Virus record (IMG/VR): IMGVR_UViG_3300022871_000094
Location: 1 to 26,505 of that record
Origin: a virus
Reading direction: 5' to 3' (one strand)
DNA length: 26,505 nt
Shown here: piece by piece, positions 1 to 8,729 of the stretch
Layout: every line of letters starts with the position of its first letter
How positions within the stretch are numbered: position 1 is the first letter of the stretch
Program-made: the position numbers and the translations under genes
Notes under the pieces: model-generated
What the model saw: the letters and a program-made list of their open reading frames with translations, nothing else
Databases searched by the model: none
Told to the model about the DNA's origin: nothing

Positions 1-762
1 GTAAAATACACTTGATTTATATGTGAATACTTGTTTTGCTATAATGTCAGCGTAAGCGTCAGGTACAACCTCGATAGCCGCACCCGTACCCTTCCATACA
101 AAAACAGGGTCAACGCCATTACTGACAACTATATACCATCCTAATTCTATCGTTCCAGCTGCCCCTTGGTCGAAGTGGCAAGTACTAACTGGATTACTTA
201 TCGTTCCAGTTAATGGAGTGTTAGTCAGTGCGTTAATGTTTATTAATGCCCATGTGTCAGGTGATGTAGCGTATTGATACACCGCTTCGTCGGTAACTGC
301 CATGAGAATGTCAGTGCCGTCCAGTGCCTCATATTTGGGCAGATCAAGAGTGATACCGGCTGATAGGGTTACTGATACAGCGGGCGTTACAGTAGCAGTA
401 CCGTCACCAGTTATTTCACCTGTGGTAGTGAATGTACCGGTTAACACTGATATTACTAATATTTTAGCAGTTGTTACTTCTAAAACTGTACCTGTAGCAA
501 GACTGGTTGCCTGAGCTACATCTTCCCCAACAACGAATGAACCGAAACTATCAGCAGTCGATGTAGCAGTAACAATCCTCAACGGCAACGTATCACCACC
601 AATCTCAGCAGTTCCGTCACGTGGCGAAATATGCCCATAGTCATAACGAGTATTACGCGCGTCAGGTGACTGGGTAGGGCTGATAAACGTCGATGGTCTA
701 TCGGTGTTTACGCCACCTGTGGGCATGGGTACTTGTATTGATTTTGTTCGTTTTTTAGGCAT
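1..762 (-). CDS. Tail nozzle/hub-like structural protein, C-terminus outside window
   Basis: An open frame starts with ATG at 762 and runs for 254 codons without a stop to the window edge, so the C-terminus is missing. The N-terminus (VPMPTGGVNTDRP, then SPTQSPDARN and ISPRDGT) resembles the opening of large beta-rich podovirus tail proteins that sit below the adaptor. That family link is from memory and is tentative. Residues about 62-130 form a Gly/Thr-rich beta module (FVVGE, ATGTV, LTGTFTTTGE) that recurs in the adaptor gene at 1985-2821. The start codon lies 2 bases beyond the stop of the fibre-like gene at 764, so it is translated from the late operon. Its place after the adaptor supports a tail role. 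It could instead be a tail-fibre or baseplate component. Confidence 0.6.
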   Translation of the reverse strand, partial: MPKKRTKSIQVPMPTGGVNTDRPSTFISPTQSPDARNTRYDYGHISPRDGTAEIGGDTLPLRIVTATSTADSFGSFVVGEDVAQATSLATGTVLEVTTAKILVISVLTGTFTTTGEITGDGTATVTPAVSVTLSAGITLDLPKYEALDGTDILMAVTDEAVYQYATSPDTWALININALTNTPLTGTISNPVSTCHFDQGAAGTIELGWYIVVSNGVDPVFVWKGTGAAIEVVPDAYADIIAKQVFTYKSSVFY

Positions 763-763
763 A

Positions 764-1765
764 TTATGCTAAAGTTCCGTAAGGGATAAATCTCACGTTT
801 CCATTTACTCTAATTCTAATAAAGTTTTCCTCAGTCCATGTACCTGTAGCTTCTGCTGTAAGATCGTTAGCGAGAAAATCAAACAAAAATGGAGTAGTAG
901 TCCTATTGTCTATTGAAGCAAAGGCGTGATTGCTAACGGTATTTCCCCCATTCTCTACATGGACTTCAAAAGTAGCACCAGGAGAACTCGTATCTCCTGC
1001 CCAATTATATTCCGCTTTTACAACATTAAAGCCGGAATCCCAAGCATTGCCATCCACCTCAACTACTGCGGTAGCGTCATCGCTATGAAAAGACCCAAAA
1101 CCATAAGTATCATTATAGTATAATCCTATTGAACCATCGGAAATATCTATAACCTTTCCTTGGTTTTGATATCTAAGCCCTTTATCGTTATGGTTAGAAC
1201 CAGCAACAATATTAATACCCCAATTAACATTGCCGCTATAATTCAATTCCATAGCCGTAGTTATGCCACTAGCACCATTTAGCGTAATATCAAATATGGG
1301 CAGCGAAGATGTAACTACCGTACTAGTCAGATCAAATAGTGATGTAGCAGAACTACTCATTGACAGCGTGCAATAATCACTAGCGTCCGTATGTGTGTCG
1401 TTACGTAACACAACATTCGCTTCAGGAACATATACGCCAGTATGATTATGAGCAGTTAAAGCCCAACCAATAGTCTTCCATTCGCCATCATAAACTTCTA
1501 ACACATAATTAGCATCAGACTTAGCATATATCCGTCCCGACTCGAATCCTGCCTGTGGCGTAGGATCACCTGTAGCAACAAAACACCTGGCTGACCCTAC
1601 TGCATGCTCCCCACCAGCACCAGCACCAGCAATAGTCACATGCTCCTTATCAAGCCGATCCTTAACAGCAGCACGCAGGTTCCGTATCTCGTCATCTGCC
1701 TTGGATACCTGATCCGTATTCGCGGGGGAGGCAACCTCCCAGTCTTGTTCGTCGTCATTAGACAT
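764..1765 (-). CDS. Tail fibre-like protein
   Basis: This 333-residue acidic, Ser/Thr/Asn-rich protein has the N-terminal pattern common in phage fibre proteins: a DWEVASPANTDQVSKADDEI-type opening followed by LRAAVKDRL and an IAGAG stretch. Residues about 60-105 (GRIYAK, YVLEVYDGEWKTIGW) look like the short adapter segment often found before a fibre shaft. The rest is beta-rich without recognisable catalytic residues. Start ATG at 1765 follows AAGGTGATATATA. The gene lies between an XhlA-like membrane protein and the nozzle-like protein, in a tail block. A host-recognition or virion-decorating role is inferred from composition and context. No receptor-binding domain can be named. Confidence 0.6.
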   Translation of the reverse strand: MSNDDEQDWEVASPANTDQVSKADDEIRNLRAAVKDRLDKEHVTIAGAGAGGEHAVGSARCFVATGDPTPQAGFESGRIYAKSDANYVLEVYDGEWKTIGWALTAHNHTGVYVPEANVVLRNDTHTDASDYCTLSMSSSATSLFDLTSTVVTSSLPIFDITLNGASGITTAMELNYSGNVNWGINIVAGSNHNDKGLRYQNQGKVIDISDGSIGLYYNDTYGFGSFHSDDATAVVEVDGNAWDSGFNVVKAEYNWAGDTSSPGATFEVHVENGGNTVSNHAFASIDNRTTTPFLFDFLANDLTAEATGTWTEENFIRIRVNGNVRFIPYGTLA

Positions 1766-1776
1766 TATATATCACC

Positions 1777-1983
1777 TTATTTCAAAATTATTGTAAGTAG
1801 AACACCGATCATAGTCACACAACCAGTTAGGAAAAAAACCACCATCCAAGGCGGTCGGTTCAACAATTTATCCTTTATTTCTTTTATATCAGTTGACATG
1901 CCTTTGAAATCGTCCTTTAATTTTGTTATATCCGATCTATTCAAATTGCCCAAAACACATGGGCTTTCAATTTTATCTGGCAT
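1777..1983 (-). CDS. XhlA-like small membrane protein (holin-associated)
   Basis: A 68-residue protein with a charged, helix-forming N-terminal half (residues about 15-42, MSTDIKEIKDKL) and one strong C-terminal membrane segment (about 45-67, VVFFLTGCVTMIGVLLTII). This architecture, with a conserved-looking NRPPW just before the membrane helix, matches the XhlA/hemolysin-like family that works with holins in several phages. The assignment rests on architecture only. It starts one base after the adaptor stop, with GGAGAT upstream. It sits apart from the other probable lysis genes at 18353-18981, so it could instead be a tail-associated membrane or injection protein. Confidence 0.6.
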   Translation of the reverse strand: MPDKIESPCVLGNLNRSDITKLKDDFKGMSTDIKEIKDKLLNRPPWMVVFFLTGCVTMIGVLLTIILK

Positions 1984-1984
1984 A

Positions 1985-2821
1985 TTAATATATCTCCGGT
2001 GTAAATGCTTGTTCTGCCCCCCAAGCCTCGTTGATTAGAGCCTCAGATTTATTGGCCCAATAGTTAGCCGTATCTTCCTCTTGTAGAAACTCAAACATCA
2101 TCGAAGCTGCTAGATACACAATTGCAGGATCGAGACTTCTATCCAAGCTAGAGGTTGTTGTGTCGTTTGTTAGGGTCGCTGCCCACTTTTGGCCTATGAA
2201 GTGCAGGGTGTATGTTTCGACGTTAGCTACTGACGTTGGTGTCATAGTAGCTCCGCCAGCTCCTGTTAATAATCCAGTAGCATTAAATGTTCCTGATGTT
2301 ACGGTTATTACAACAACTGTCGTTGATGTTACTGACGCTACGGTACCAGCGGCACCGCTACCAGTTTGGTCTATTACTTCGCCAACAATGAATGTTCCTG
2401 AGCTTGCAATCGCCGCTGTAGCAGTTATGTTAGCTGAAACATTAGGGATCGGATGCAAAATAACATTACCACCGAATATCGTATAATAATACGGCCTGGA
2501 CTCAGCCTGACCTTCGGCATATGGATAGTCATCATAAAACTGATCCGTTTCCTTAAAGCCAAGATACGCGCCAACCGCAGCCGTAGACTCCGACCAGCGA
2601 AGTGACTCCACTGTCCTAAGCGTGGTGGGGATAGCGTAGCTCTTAGTACCGTCCACTAAAGTTAGGGACGTATCCTCAGTCCGAGTAACCTGCCAGGGAA
2701 ACTTACCGGCAATCTCATCTACTGCCCATTGCAGGCGGGTGTTCACTGCCGAAGACTTATCGGTTCGATCAATAATCGACTCGACTTCATCTCTCATCTC
2801 TGATTTTTGTAATGTTCCCAT
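1985..2821 (-). CDS. Head-tail adaptor protein (SU10-type adaptor)
   Basis: Starting at ATG 2821 this is 278 residues. It has the features of phage head-tail adaptors: an N-terminal helical part (SEMRDEVESIIDRTDKSS, RLQWAVDEIAGKFPW), a beta part beginning TSLTLVDGTKSYAIP, then a C-terminal helical segment (LDPAIVYLAASMMFEFLQEED). Adaptors of this kind attach below the portal ring and connect it to the tail. Residues about 133-197 hold a Gly/Thr-rich beta module that looks inserted and matches one in the nozzle-like protein. An in-frame GTG at 2866 lies inside an RNA hairpin, so ATG 2821 is preferred. It follows the capsid genes and precedes tail genes. Confidence 0.75.
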   Translation of the reverse strand: MGTLQKSEMRDEVESIIDRTDKSSAVNTRLQWAVDEIAGKFPWQVTRTEDTSLTLVDGTKSYAIPTTLRTVESLRWSESTAAVGAYLGFKETDQFYDDYPYAEGQAESRPYYYTIFGGNVILHPIPNVSANITATAAIASSGTFIVGEVIDQTGSGAAGTVASVTSTTVVVITVTSGTFNATGLLTGAGGATMTPTSVANVETYTLHFIGQKWAATLTNDTTTSSLDRSLDPAIVYLAASMMFEFLQEEDTANYWANKSEALINEAWGAEQAFTPEIY

Positions 2822-2841
2822 GATGTAAAAACCTAAAAGGC

Positions 2842-2868
2842 GGGTGCCAGGCACACTGCCCGACACCC
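2842..2868 (-). terminator. RNA hairpin between capsid-accessory and adaptor genes, possible attenuator
   Basis: Read on the minus strand the RNA forms an 11-pair uninterrupted stem, GGGUGUCGGGC with GCCUGGCACCC, closed by an AGUGU loop. Two of the pairs are G-U and exist only in minus-strand RNA, so the structure is oriented with the late transcript. It is followed within three bases by UUUU and then UUUUU. The U-tracts are interrupted, so partial termination that reduces adaptor relative to capsid expression is the likeliest role. An RNA-processing or stability element is also possible. Confidence 0.45.
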
Positions 2869-2889
2869 TAAGTCAGATGGTAAATTTAA

Positions 2890-3537
2890 TTAATCAACAC
2901 CAATCAAAGTGTAGTAGACACCCTGAGCTGATACAGGTGCGCGATTAGCACTGAGGGTCAAAGACGATCCATACGGGCCAGAACCAGTTCCACCAGTAGT
3001 ATTAGCACGAACAATGTCACCACTACTAATAGCGGTTGAAGCAAAAGTGCTAAACGTAGTTGTAACTAAAGTTGTAACCGTAATAGCCTGTGCGTCAATA
3101 AACTCAACAGGATCAGTAGAAGTAGTTCCTACATTTAATACTGGAGAACCAGTAAATACTCCGATAGAATTTGACCACTTAGCTGACGCTATAGTCATAT
3201 CATAAGGCGCCGTAAACAACACTCTTTCGATAAGATCGTTATTAGCAGTGAAATCGTCAATACCAAAAGTATCTGATATATTAAATACTTCACCTGATCG
3301 AGTCAGTGTCAAACTAGTTAAGGCTGATGCGTCAATCTCACCAGTAGCGGAAACTGTCTCATTGATATAGTAAAACTCAGTTGATGCCGTAGCAGGCTGA
3401 ATTTGATAACTATATATCCGAGACAGTGTAGTAAACAACTCTACAGTTAAAGCAGTTGTAGCAAATGGAATATAACCAGTATCAACGGCATATCCATTAT
3501 GCTGAAATCGCTTCTGTTTGTTGTAGTCTCTAGCCAT
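2890..3537 (-). CDS. Putative capsid/virion accessory protein
   Basis: A 215-residue protein, Ser/Thr/Ala-rich and predicted mostly beta from its alternating hydrophobic pattern, with few Lys/Arg after the basic N-terminus (RDYNKQKRFQHNGY). I do not recognise a named family. No signal peptide, membrane segment or catalytic motif is visible. It lies between another Gly/Thr-rich protein and the adaptor, downstream of the major capsid gene, a common place for decoration or head-completion proteins. ATG 3537 follows an AAGGAG-type site. A virion role is inferred from position and composition only. Confidence 0.45.
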   Translation of the reverse strand: MARDYNKQKRFQHNGYAVDTGYIPFATTALTVELFTTLSRIYSYQIQPATASTEFYYINETVSATGEIDASALTSLTLTRSGEVFNISDTFGIDDFTANNDLIERVLFTAPYDMTIASAKWSNSIGVFTGSPVLNVGTTSTDPVEFIDAQAITVTTLVTTTFSTFASTAISSGDIVRANTTGGTGSGPYGSSLTLSANRAPVSAQGVYYTLIGVD

Positions 3538-3559
3538 TATTCATGACTCCTTTCTTGGG

Positions 3560-4162
3560 TTAAACGCCCCAGCCGGAACCGATTAGTTTAACTTCACCGC
3601 AAGCGATTGTACCGCCAGCCTCAGAACCAGAACTAATTGCATGACCAGCGGGAATAGCTACGTCAGTTTCCAGATACTCATCAATCTCACCAGCCGTAGC
3701 TGCAAAGAAAGATTCTCCAGCAGTCAGATTAACACCAGAAATAATGCTGATAGTAGCGGCTGAATATTTAGCACTAGCACTGGTATAGAAGTCAGGGCAT
3801 ACACCCTTAACCCAGAACCAACCATAATACTCATCAGTAATTGAACTAAGAGCTACAGCAGCAGGAGCGCATCCAATCGCCATACCACCAGTCAGAGTGA
3901 TCTGAACAGCAGTATGGGAAGTAGCTAGACTGGTAGCAACTAAGCCAATAGTCAAGGCTTCTTTTGCCTGTAAATAAGCACAGACACCATATCCGCCAAT
4001 AGTGGAATTAAAATAACCAATGCACGTACCCAACGGATACACACCAGCATAATCACTCGTACTGGCTACATTATGTGTAGTAGTAAGCGATAGTTCAGTA
4101 AAACCACTCGCTCCACCCCTGCCGGTAAAACCGGACTTCGGAATTGCATAAGGTTGCAACAT
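3560..4162 (-). CDS. Putative head decoration/accessory protein
   Basis: A 200-residue protein lying 33 bases downstream of the major capsid gene. It is rich in Gly, Ala, Ser and Thr with few charged residues, typical of beta-rich virion surface proteins. The N-terminal segment has a Gly-rich FTGRGGASGFTE stretch. Short patterns such as YPLGTCIGYF and YYGWFWVKGVC suggest a compact beta-barrel or sandwich, but no specific fold can be claimed. There are five cysteines and no transmembrane helix. Its place directly after the capsid gene favours a decoration or stabilising role. The family is not recognised. Confidence 0.45.
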   Translation of the reverse strand: MLQPYAIPKSGFTGRGGASGFTELSLTTTHNVASTSDYAGVYPLGTCIGYFNSTIGGYGVCAYLQAKEALTIGLVATSLATSHTAVQITLTGGMAIGCAPAAVALSSITDEYYGWFWVKGVCPDFYTSASAKYSAATISIISGVNLTAGESFFAATAGEIDEYLETDVAIPAGHAISSGSEAGGTIACGEVKLIGSGWGV

Positions 4163-4195
4163 AATAATAAAATCCTTTCTTTCTTCTTTTTTAGT

Positions 4196-5215
4196 TTAAG
4201 CCATAACAGGGGAAAAATAATTAACTCTAGGTTTCCAGCAGATCATACCACTATGGGCCAGAAGCACACGGGCAAGATATTCATCGATACCATTATTCTG
4301 CTCACCCTGCCATTTGAACGGGGTAGTCTTAAAGTTACGTTTCGGGTTAATACGCCATTCCCAACTTGACAAGTCAAGCATGAAGAAGTAGCTGTCAGGA
4401 CAGTTATCGTCCAAGACAATCTCAACTCCGTCAATACTAAAGGAGGCAAAGCCAGCCTTAGCCAAGTCACCGGAAATATCAATAGTAGACTCATTGGCAC
4501 GTACCAACGATTTCCACTTACGGTAAATTTTGGAACCGCAAATAGCCAGAAGGTTCTTTCGATTACCTTTATACTGCAAGCATTTATCTACCATAAAGTC
4601 CCACTGGCTGAAATTAACAGGAACAGCAGTAGCCATAGCTGAACTAGCGTCACTACCTGAATTACCATCCCACCAGTCGCCAGCAGTATCACGTTTAATC
4701 CCGCCGTAAGATTCCGTACCACCATACGTAGTAGCACCGCTATAGAAAGCAGCGTTAAGACTCAGTGGGTCGTCGGCACCAGGTACGGATACGCTTGAGC
4801 TTCCGCCGTACAGGCCGAAGAAATTCTCCGACAGGCGATCTACCATATCATCCTGGGCAGCCTTAACTTCCTCAGAGATGGTATCGACGATCATTTCCTC
4901 GCCATTATTCATAATCTCGTCATCGACATCATACTTAATGGGAGTCTGTGTGTACTTCCAACCAAACTTAGCTGCGGTACGTTTATCTTCAGTACCACTC
5001 TCAAGGGGTTCGCCCTTAGAATAATTCTGGGTAAGCGTATTCTTAGCATAGCGTACTGGTTTAGTAATCTTTGTGCCACCTTTAGTGACAACCCTATTCA
5101 TGCGTTTCAATTTGAAAATCAGGGGTATTCTATCGTGAACCTGATCTTCTACGGTTCGTAAATATAGTTCTTGGGTATCAGCGTTAAGCTGAGCCACATC
5201 AATCGTTACACTCAT
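4196..5215 (-). CDS. Major capsid protein (HK97-fold type)
   Basis: This 339-residue protein sits directly downstream of the scaffold-like gene and has the look of phage major capsid proteins: an N-terminal segment ending in VHDRIPLIFKLKRM, a KGGTKITKPVRYAKN strand-loop, a long helix (EEVKAAQDDMVDRLSENFF, the backbone-helix position), a Gly/Ser-rich loop around residues 137-185, and a C-terminal region with SWEWRINPKRNFKTTPF and ARVLLAHSGMICWKPR. In that fold about 420 copies build a T=7 shell. Start ATG 5215 is preceded by AAAGGAT. Expression should be high, and the following hairpin at 2842-2868 may help limit downstream genes. Confidence 0.85.
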   Translation of the reverse strand: MSVTIDVAQLNADTQELYLRTVEDQVHDRIPLIFKLKRMNRVVTKGGTKITKPVRYAKNTLTQNYSKGEPLESGTEDKRTAAKFGWKYTQTPIKYDVDDEIMNNGEEMIVDTISEEVKAAQDDMVDRLSENFFGLYGGSSSVSVPGADDPLSLNAAFYSGATTYGGTESYGGIKRDTAGDWWDGNSGSDASSAMATAVPVNFSQWDFMVDKCLQYKGNRKNLLAICGSKIYRKWKSLVRANESTIDISGDLAKAGFASFSIDGVEIVLDDNCPDSYFFMLDLSSWEWRINPKRNFKTTPFKWQGEQNNGIDEYLARVLLAHSGMICWKPRVNYFSPVMA

Positions 5216-5237
5216 AATGATTTATCCTTTCGTAGTT

Positions 5238-5894
5238 TTAATCATCGCTATAATAATTAGCAAATCCACCTTTGGCCTTCATGTCGGCCATGACTTCTTC
5301 GTGACTTCCTTTGAAGCCCGCCTTCTTAGTGGGTGCTGATCCCGTTTTACCAATATCAGCTTTTGTTCTCTTAGTAGCTGTTTTAGTAGGTGGTGCTGAC
5401 CGTGAAGAATCGGCATAGCCCATCTCAATGTAAAGCATAGTATCTCTGTCAGGAGGAAAGTCACTACCTATACAGGTGTATCCTTCCTCAATAGCTTTCG
5501 CTTTAGCAAATACTAACGCTTCATTCCTATGGGACGCGCCATACTTCCTGTCACACTTATCGAAGTTTCGGGTGTAAGCCTCTTTTATCTTAGAGCTTTG
5601 TGACTCGCCAATCAGACTTTCGTTAGTCTGTTCCAGCTTATCCACCTTAACCTGTAATTTCTTTAGCAACTCATATGGATCATCGTCACTGTCTGGTGCT
5701 GGCGGTGACACGTGTGAAGCAATTAACTTAGCTTCAAGCTCGTTCACCTTCTGATTAACATTAATCAGATTTCTTTCAGCATTAGCTCTCCGCTGCTGTT
5801 CCTGCTGCAATACCTTATCAAACTGAGGCTTTTTTTCTTCTTCTTCTACTACTACTTCTTCGATTTCTTCTACTTCTTCAATTTCGTCACTCAT
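5238..5894 (-). CDS. Scaffold-like capsid assembly protein
   Basis: A 218-residue, highly charged protein. The first 22 residues are almost all Glu with hydrophobics (EIEEVEEIEEVVVEEEE), followed by a long heptad-like coiled coil (residues about 25-60 and 78-110) and a basic Lys-rich segment near 165-195 (KTATKRTKADIGKTG). Coiled-coil, charged proteins between portal and capsid genes are typically scaffolding proteins that assemble the procapsid and then leave. ATG 5894 has AAGGAAG upstream in a 136-base leader. No protease signature is seen. The call rests on position and composition. Confidence 0.7.
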   Translation of the reverse strand: MSDEIEEVEEIEEVVVEEEEKKPQFDKVLQQEQQRRANAERNLINVNQKVNELEAKLIASHVSPPAPDSDDDPYELLKKLQVKVDKLEQTNESLIGESQSSKIKEAYTRNFDKCDRKYGASHRNEALVFAKAKAIEEGYTCIGSDFPPDRDTMLYIEMGYADSSRSAPPTKTATKRTKADIGKTGSAPTKKAGFKGSHEEVMADMKAKGGFANYYSDD

Positions 5895-6030
5895 AACAAT
5901 AAACTTCCTTTCAGGTTTGGCTTTTAGTTAGCCCTCTCTGTCTATTTTTAACCGACTCACTGTTTGGCCACACGGCCCTTTAGCTATCAGTTACTATTTT
6001 TAATATATCTATCGGAGATCAACCCGACAG

Positions 6031-6261
6031 TTATTTCTTAATTATACTATTAGGCGGTCTAACTATCTCAACCGCTGGTTTCTTATCAAATCCTTCACAG
6101 CTACTAAAATGGGCAGTAACAACACCATACGGTGCCATCTCATCTTCTGCGTTTGCACACGCTCCTGCCGCCATTTTCGACTGCTGGTTAGCCATAAATA
6201 ATATCCAATACCTACACTCTTGGCATACTTTCAACCGTTCTTTAAGTTCCTTGTCCGACAT
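6031..6261 (-). CDS. Small Cys-containing protein overlapping the portal gene
   Basis: A 76-residue protein with four cysteines: CQECRYW near the N-terminus, one in GACANAED, and one in FSSCEGF. This could bind a metal ion, although the spacing is not a standard zinc ribbon. Its ATG at 6261 lies inside the last codons of the portal gene (20-base overlap) and uses AAGGAG inside that gene, so the two are translationally coupled. The family is not recognised. Placement between portal and scaffold hints at a role in head assembly, but that is inference only. Confidence 0.6.
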   Translation of the reverse strand: MSDKELKERLKVCQECRYWILFMANQQSKMAAGACANAEDEMAPYGVVTAHFSSCEGFDKKPAVEIVRPPNSIIKK

Positions 6262-8194
6262 CTGACTGTACTCCTTGTAATGCTACCTGAACGGCAGCTT
6301 GTACGTTTGGATCGTTTAATACAGGCTGTAACTGCATAAACATCTGCCACTGTTGGTTAGTTTGTAAAACTAATGCTTTATCCTTAACCTCATAAGCGTC
6401 AAGAACCTGGGGTAGATACGATCCCTGTAATATATTATTTAACTCCACTGCATCCTGTTTCTTACGATCCTTATCGAAAGGTAATGTAGAGCCAGCCTCA
6501 ACTTGAACATCATACAAAATTTCCTTATGATGCTGGGTTATTGTTATCACAGCCGTTTCGTTAGTCTCACCCACAACCCTAATAATCTGACCAGGCGAGT
6601 AATTCTTTTGAATAACCTGTCCCATCAGTAGATACACTCTTGATATAAACTCATCGAATATCGCCGACATCATACCAACCCGACCCTGCCCGGCACGTTC
6701 TAAAGCGGCAATCTCAGTAGCAGAGGAAGTCTTAGTTGGCGTTCTGCCCATCCCAACGCCACTCATACCACTGGCGTTCTCCATATCAGCGTTATTAAGC
6801 TCATACGCTCGATAAACGTCACCAGAGATAGACGTGGGTGGCATGGTCTGTACTCTACCCATTCCACCGTTATTCAACCAAGTAATACTGTTCGGTGACG
6901 ATTTAATCTTCTTATGATCCTTAACGGCACCAATCTCAGCTAATGTCCGGGGGAACAACGCGCTATCAGTATGATCCTGAAGCGCAGATATTAAATCATT
7001 CATCACATCCTGCCGACCGGCAAGCTGCTCCGTTTCGTTCATACCATACCACCTATGTGGCAGGATATTACCGGAACCGATAACTACTGGCCATAACCCT
7101 GACCACGGTTCGTCTACTAAAATAATATCGCCCACCTTAATAGTAAACCTACCATCTGGGTATGCAGGCTCAAAGGTTGTGGTTTTTGGCCCTTCCAGCG
7201 GGTCATATACCTCGCCCGATTCCTGATACACCCACTGGCCAGCTATATTTTCTACAAGCGTACCGTCATTTTTCAAAACTTCAAACGGGGTACTAATCTC
7301 GTATTCCTGTTCAGTATAATCACGATACCACATACTAACCAGCTTAACCTGCGGCCTGTCCTGTTTCGGGTCTTCTGATTCTGTGTATGTACGCCTGTCA
7401 GTTGTAACGCCCATCTCTCTATCTAAAGGACTAACAACGCTCTGGACGGAGTCAAATGTATCAGTCTTACTGGAATCGATATTTTCCTGTAACCGTTCGG
7501 CATGTTCTGGCCATCGCCATTTAACATACTCCAAGTCACGTAATACTTCATAGCCAACATAGGAACCGTCCTCAACATTCGTATCAGTTAATGACGGGTC
7601 AACTATCAACTCCTGCGGGTCAATCAGTCTAACATTAGCGTCAGGCTTACCGGGCAGTGAATCGTCCCAAAAGACATACATCGCCTGATATCCCATAATC
7701 AACATATCATGACAGCCACGGATCAGTTTGGTTCTCATATTAATCCGCCTGGCACGCCAGAGGACCAACTCTTCGATATCCTTAGCAAAGCTCAAGTCAT
7801 TGTCGTTCTGTGGCAGGAACACCCCTTTAGGGTTATTCTGCGTCAGCATAGCAATCTTCTGCTCAATTATCGGGAATATACGATTAACAACAGCCTGATT
7901 TCTATTCTTACCACGCCTGGCTTTAGAGTTTTTTGTATCTGACCCGCTCCGATTATCGCTACGAAGATTAGTACCCTGCCTGGCAAGCCACTGGTCGCCA
8001 AGCCAATACCTTATAGCGTCAACCTGAACACCTTGTAACTTTGTCCGCTGCTCACGGCTATCGTCAGCCATAGAGTCGATCCGCTTACATAACTCCCGTT
8101 CAGCCTTCTCTCTAGCCTCATCTTCAGGAGAACGCTTCTGTGGATCAAACTCGTCCAGTTCTTCAGTTGTCGTAAAATCTGCCAAGTCAGGCAT
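6242..8194 (-). CDS. Portal protein (P22/SU10-like)
   Basis: This 650-residue protein is the head vertex channel through which DNA is packaged and ejected, and the docking site for terminase and adaptor. Visible family features are an acidic, charged N-terminus, a YWLGDQW segment, a basic linker (SKARRGKNRNQAVVNRIFP) leading into helices IIEQKIAMLTQNNP, then RLIDPQELIVDP, and a C-terminal helical and Gln-rich tail. Size fits the large P22-type portals rather than the 400-500 residue siphovirus type. ATG 8194 has AAGGATTATGAATT upstream. The gene is separated from terminase by a fibre-like gene and small genes, which is unusual. Confidence 0.82.
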   Translation of the reverse strand: MPDLADFTTTEELDEFDPQKRSPEDEAREKAERELCKRIDSMADDSREQRTKLQGVQVDAIRYWLGDQWLARQGTNLRSDNRSGSDTKNSKARRGKNRNQAVVNRIFPIIEQKIAMLTQNNPKGVFLPQNDNDLSFAKDIEELVLWRARRINMRTKLIRGCHDMLIMGYQAMYVFWDDSLPGKPDANVRLIDPQELIVDPSLTDTNVEDGSYVGYEVLRDLEYVKWRWPEHAERLQENIDSSKTDTFDSVQSVVSPLDREMGVTTDRRTYTESEDPKQDRPQVKLVSMWYRDYTEQEYEISTPFEVLKNDGTLVENIAGQWVYQESGEVYDPLEGPKTTTFEPAYPDGRFTIKVGDIILVDEPWSGLWPVVIGSGNILPHRWYGMNETEQLAGRQDVMNDLISALQDHTDSALFPRTLAEIGAVKDHKKIKSSPNSITWLNNGGMGRVQTMPPTSISGDVYRAYELNNADMENASGMSGVGMGRTPTKTSSATEIAALERAGQGRVGMMSAIFDEFISRVYLLMGQVIQKNYSPGQIIRVVGETNETAVITITQHHKEILYDVQVEAGSTLPFDKDRKKQDAVELNNILQGSYLPQVLDAYEVKDKALVLQTNQQWQMFMQLQPVLNDPNVQAAVQVALQGVQSDVGQGT

Positions 8195-8206
8195 AATTCA
8201 TAATCC

Positions 8207-8725
8207 TTAATAGAATTTATAGTAAGCGATAGCGTCAGCGCCGGTACCAAGTGCAAAGTCAACGTACATCTCGTTCATACCAACCAGGTCGAACCTCAAC
8301 TCAGCGATACCATTAGCTGTGCCGACCACCGTAGCAACAGCATTGTTTTGAGTGATAGTGAGCGTGTCGGCGTAGAAGAAGCCAGTCAATGCTGAGCCAT
8401 CCTCTAAGTCAAGATCACATATCGACGTACCAGCGATAGCGGTAAGCGTAACCATGTCAAGTGGGCCAGCGTTGGGACTATCCTGCCCCCATACGGTAGC
8501 GGTAACGGTTTCATCCGCAGCGTTAGATACTAAGAATCTAAACCTGGCACCGTTAGCCTCCAGGGGGATATCGTAAGCACCTGCCGAACCGACATCTGGC
8601 CAGTTAGTAGGATTCTGCCCAGCAGTCGCCCAGTTGCCAGTACCAGCGTAAGCCAGATCAGTGCTGTTAGTGAAGTTCCGGTTTACCTTAATCCACTCAC
8701 CTTGTATTGTATAATCCATTCCCAT
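8207..8725 (-). CDS. Putative virion structural protein
   Basis: A 172-residue acidic protein, rich in Ala, Gly, Asn, Thr and aromatic residues, with alternating hydrophobic strands (RFRFLVSNAADETVTATVWG, and a YVDFALGTGADAIAYYKFY ending). The composition fits a beta-rich virion protein. I recognise no family. ATG 8725 has AAGGAATAAGATT upstream and overlaps the 3' end of the small gene at 8730 only through that ribosome site. It lies directly before portal in transcription order. A head or neck accessory role is possible. Confidence 0.5.
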   Translation of the reverse strand: MGMDYTIQGEWIKVNRNFTNSTDLAYAGTGNWATAGQNPTNWPDVGSAGAYDIPLEANGARFRFLVSNAADETVTATVWGQDSPNAGPLDMVTLTAIAGTSICDLDLEDGSALTGFFYADTLTITQNNAVATVVGTANGIAELRFDLVGMNEMYVDFALGTGADAIAYYKFY

Positions 8726-8729
8726 AATC

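Noticed and set aside
2822-2866. GTG start for the adaptor at 2866
   Set aside because: It lies inside a strong hairpin; ATG 2821 gives the expected adaptor N-terminus.
5895-6030. Gap before the scaffold gene as a possible gene or promoter
   Set aside because: No open frame or well-spaced promoter pair; only a short GGCC hairpin-like element was seen.
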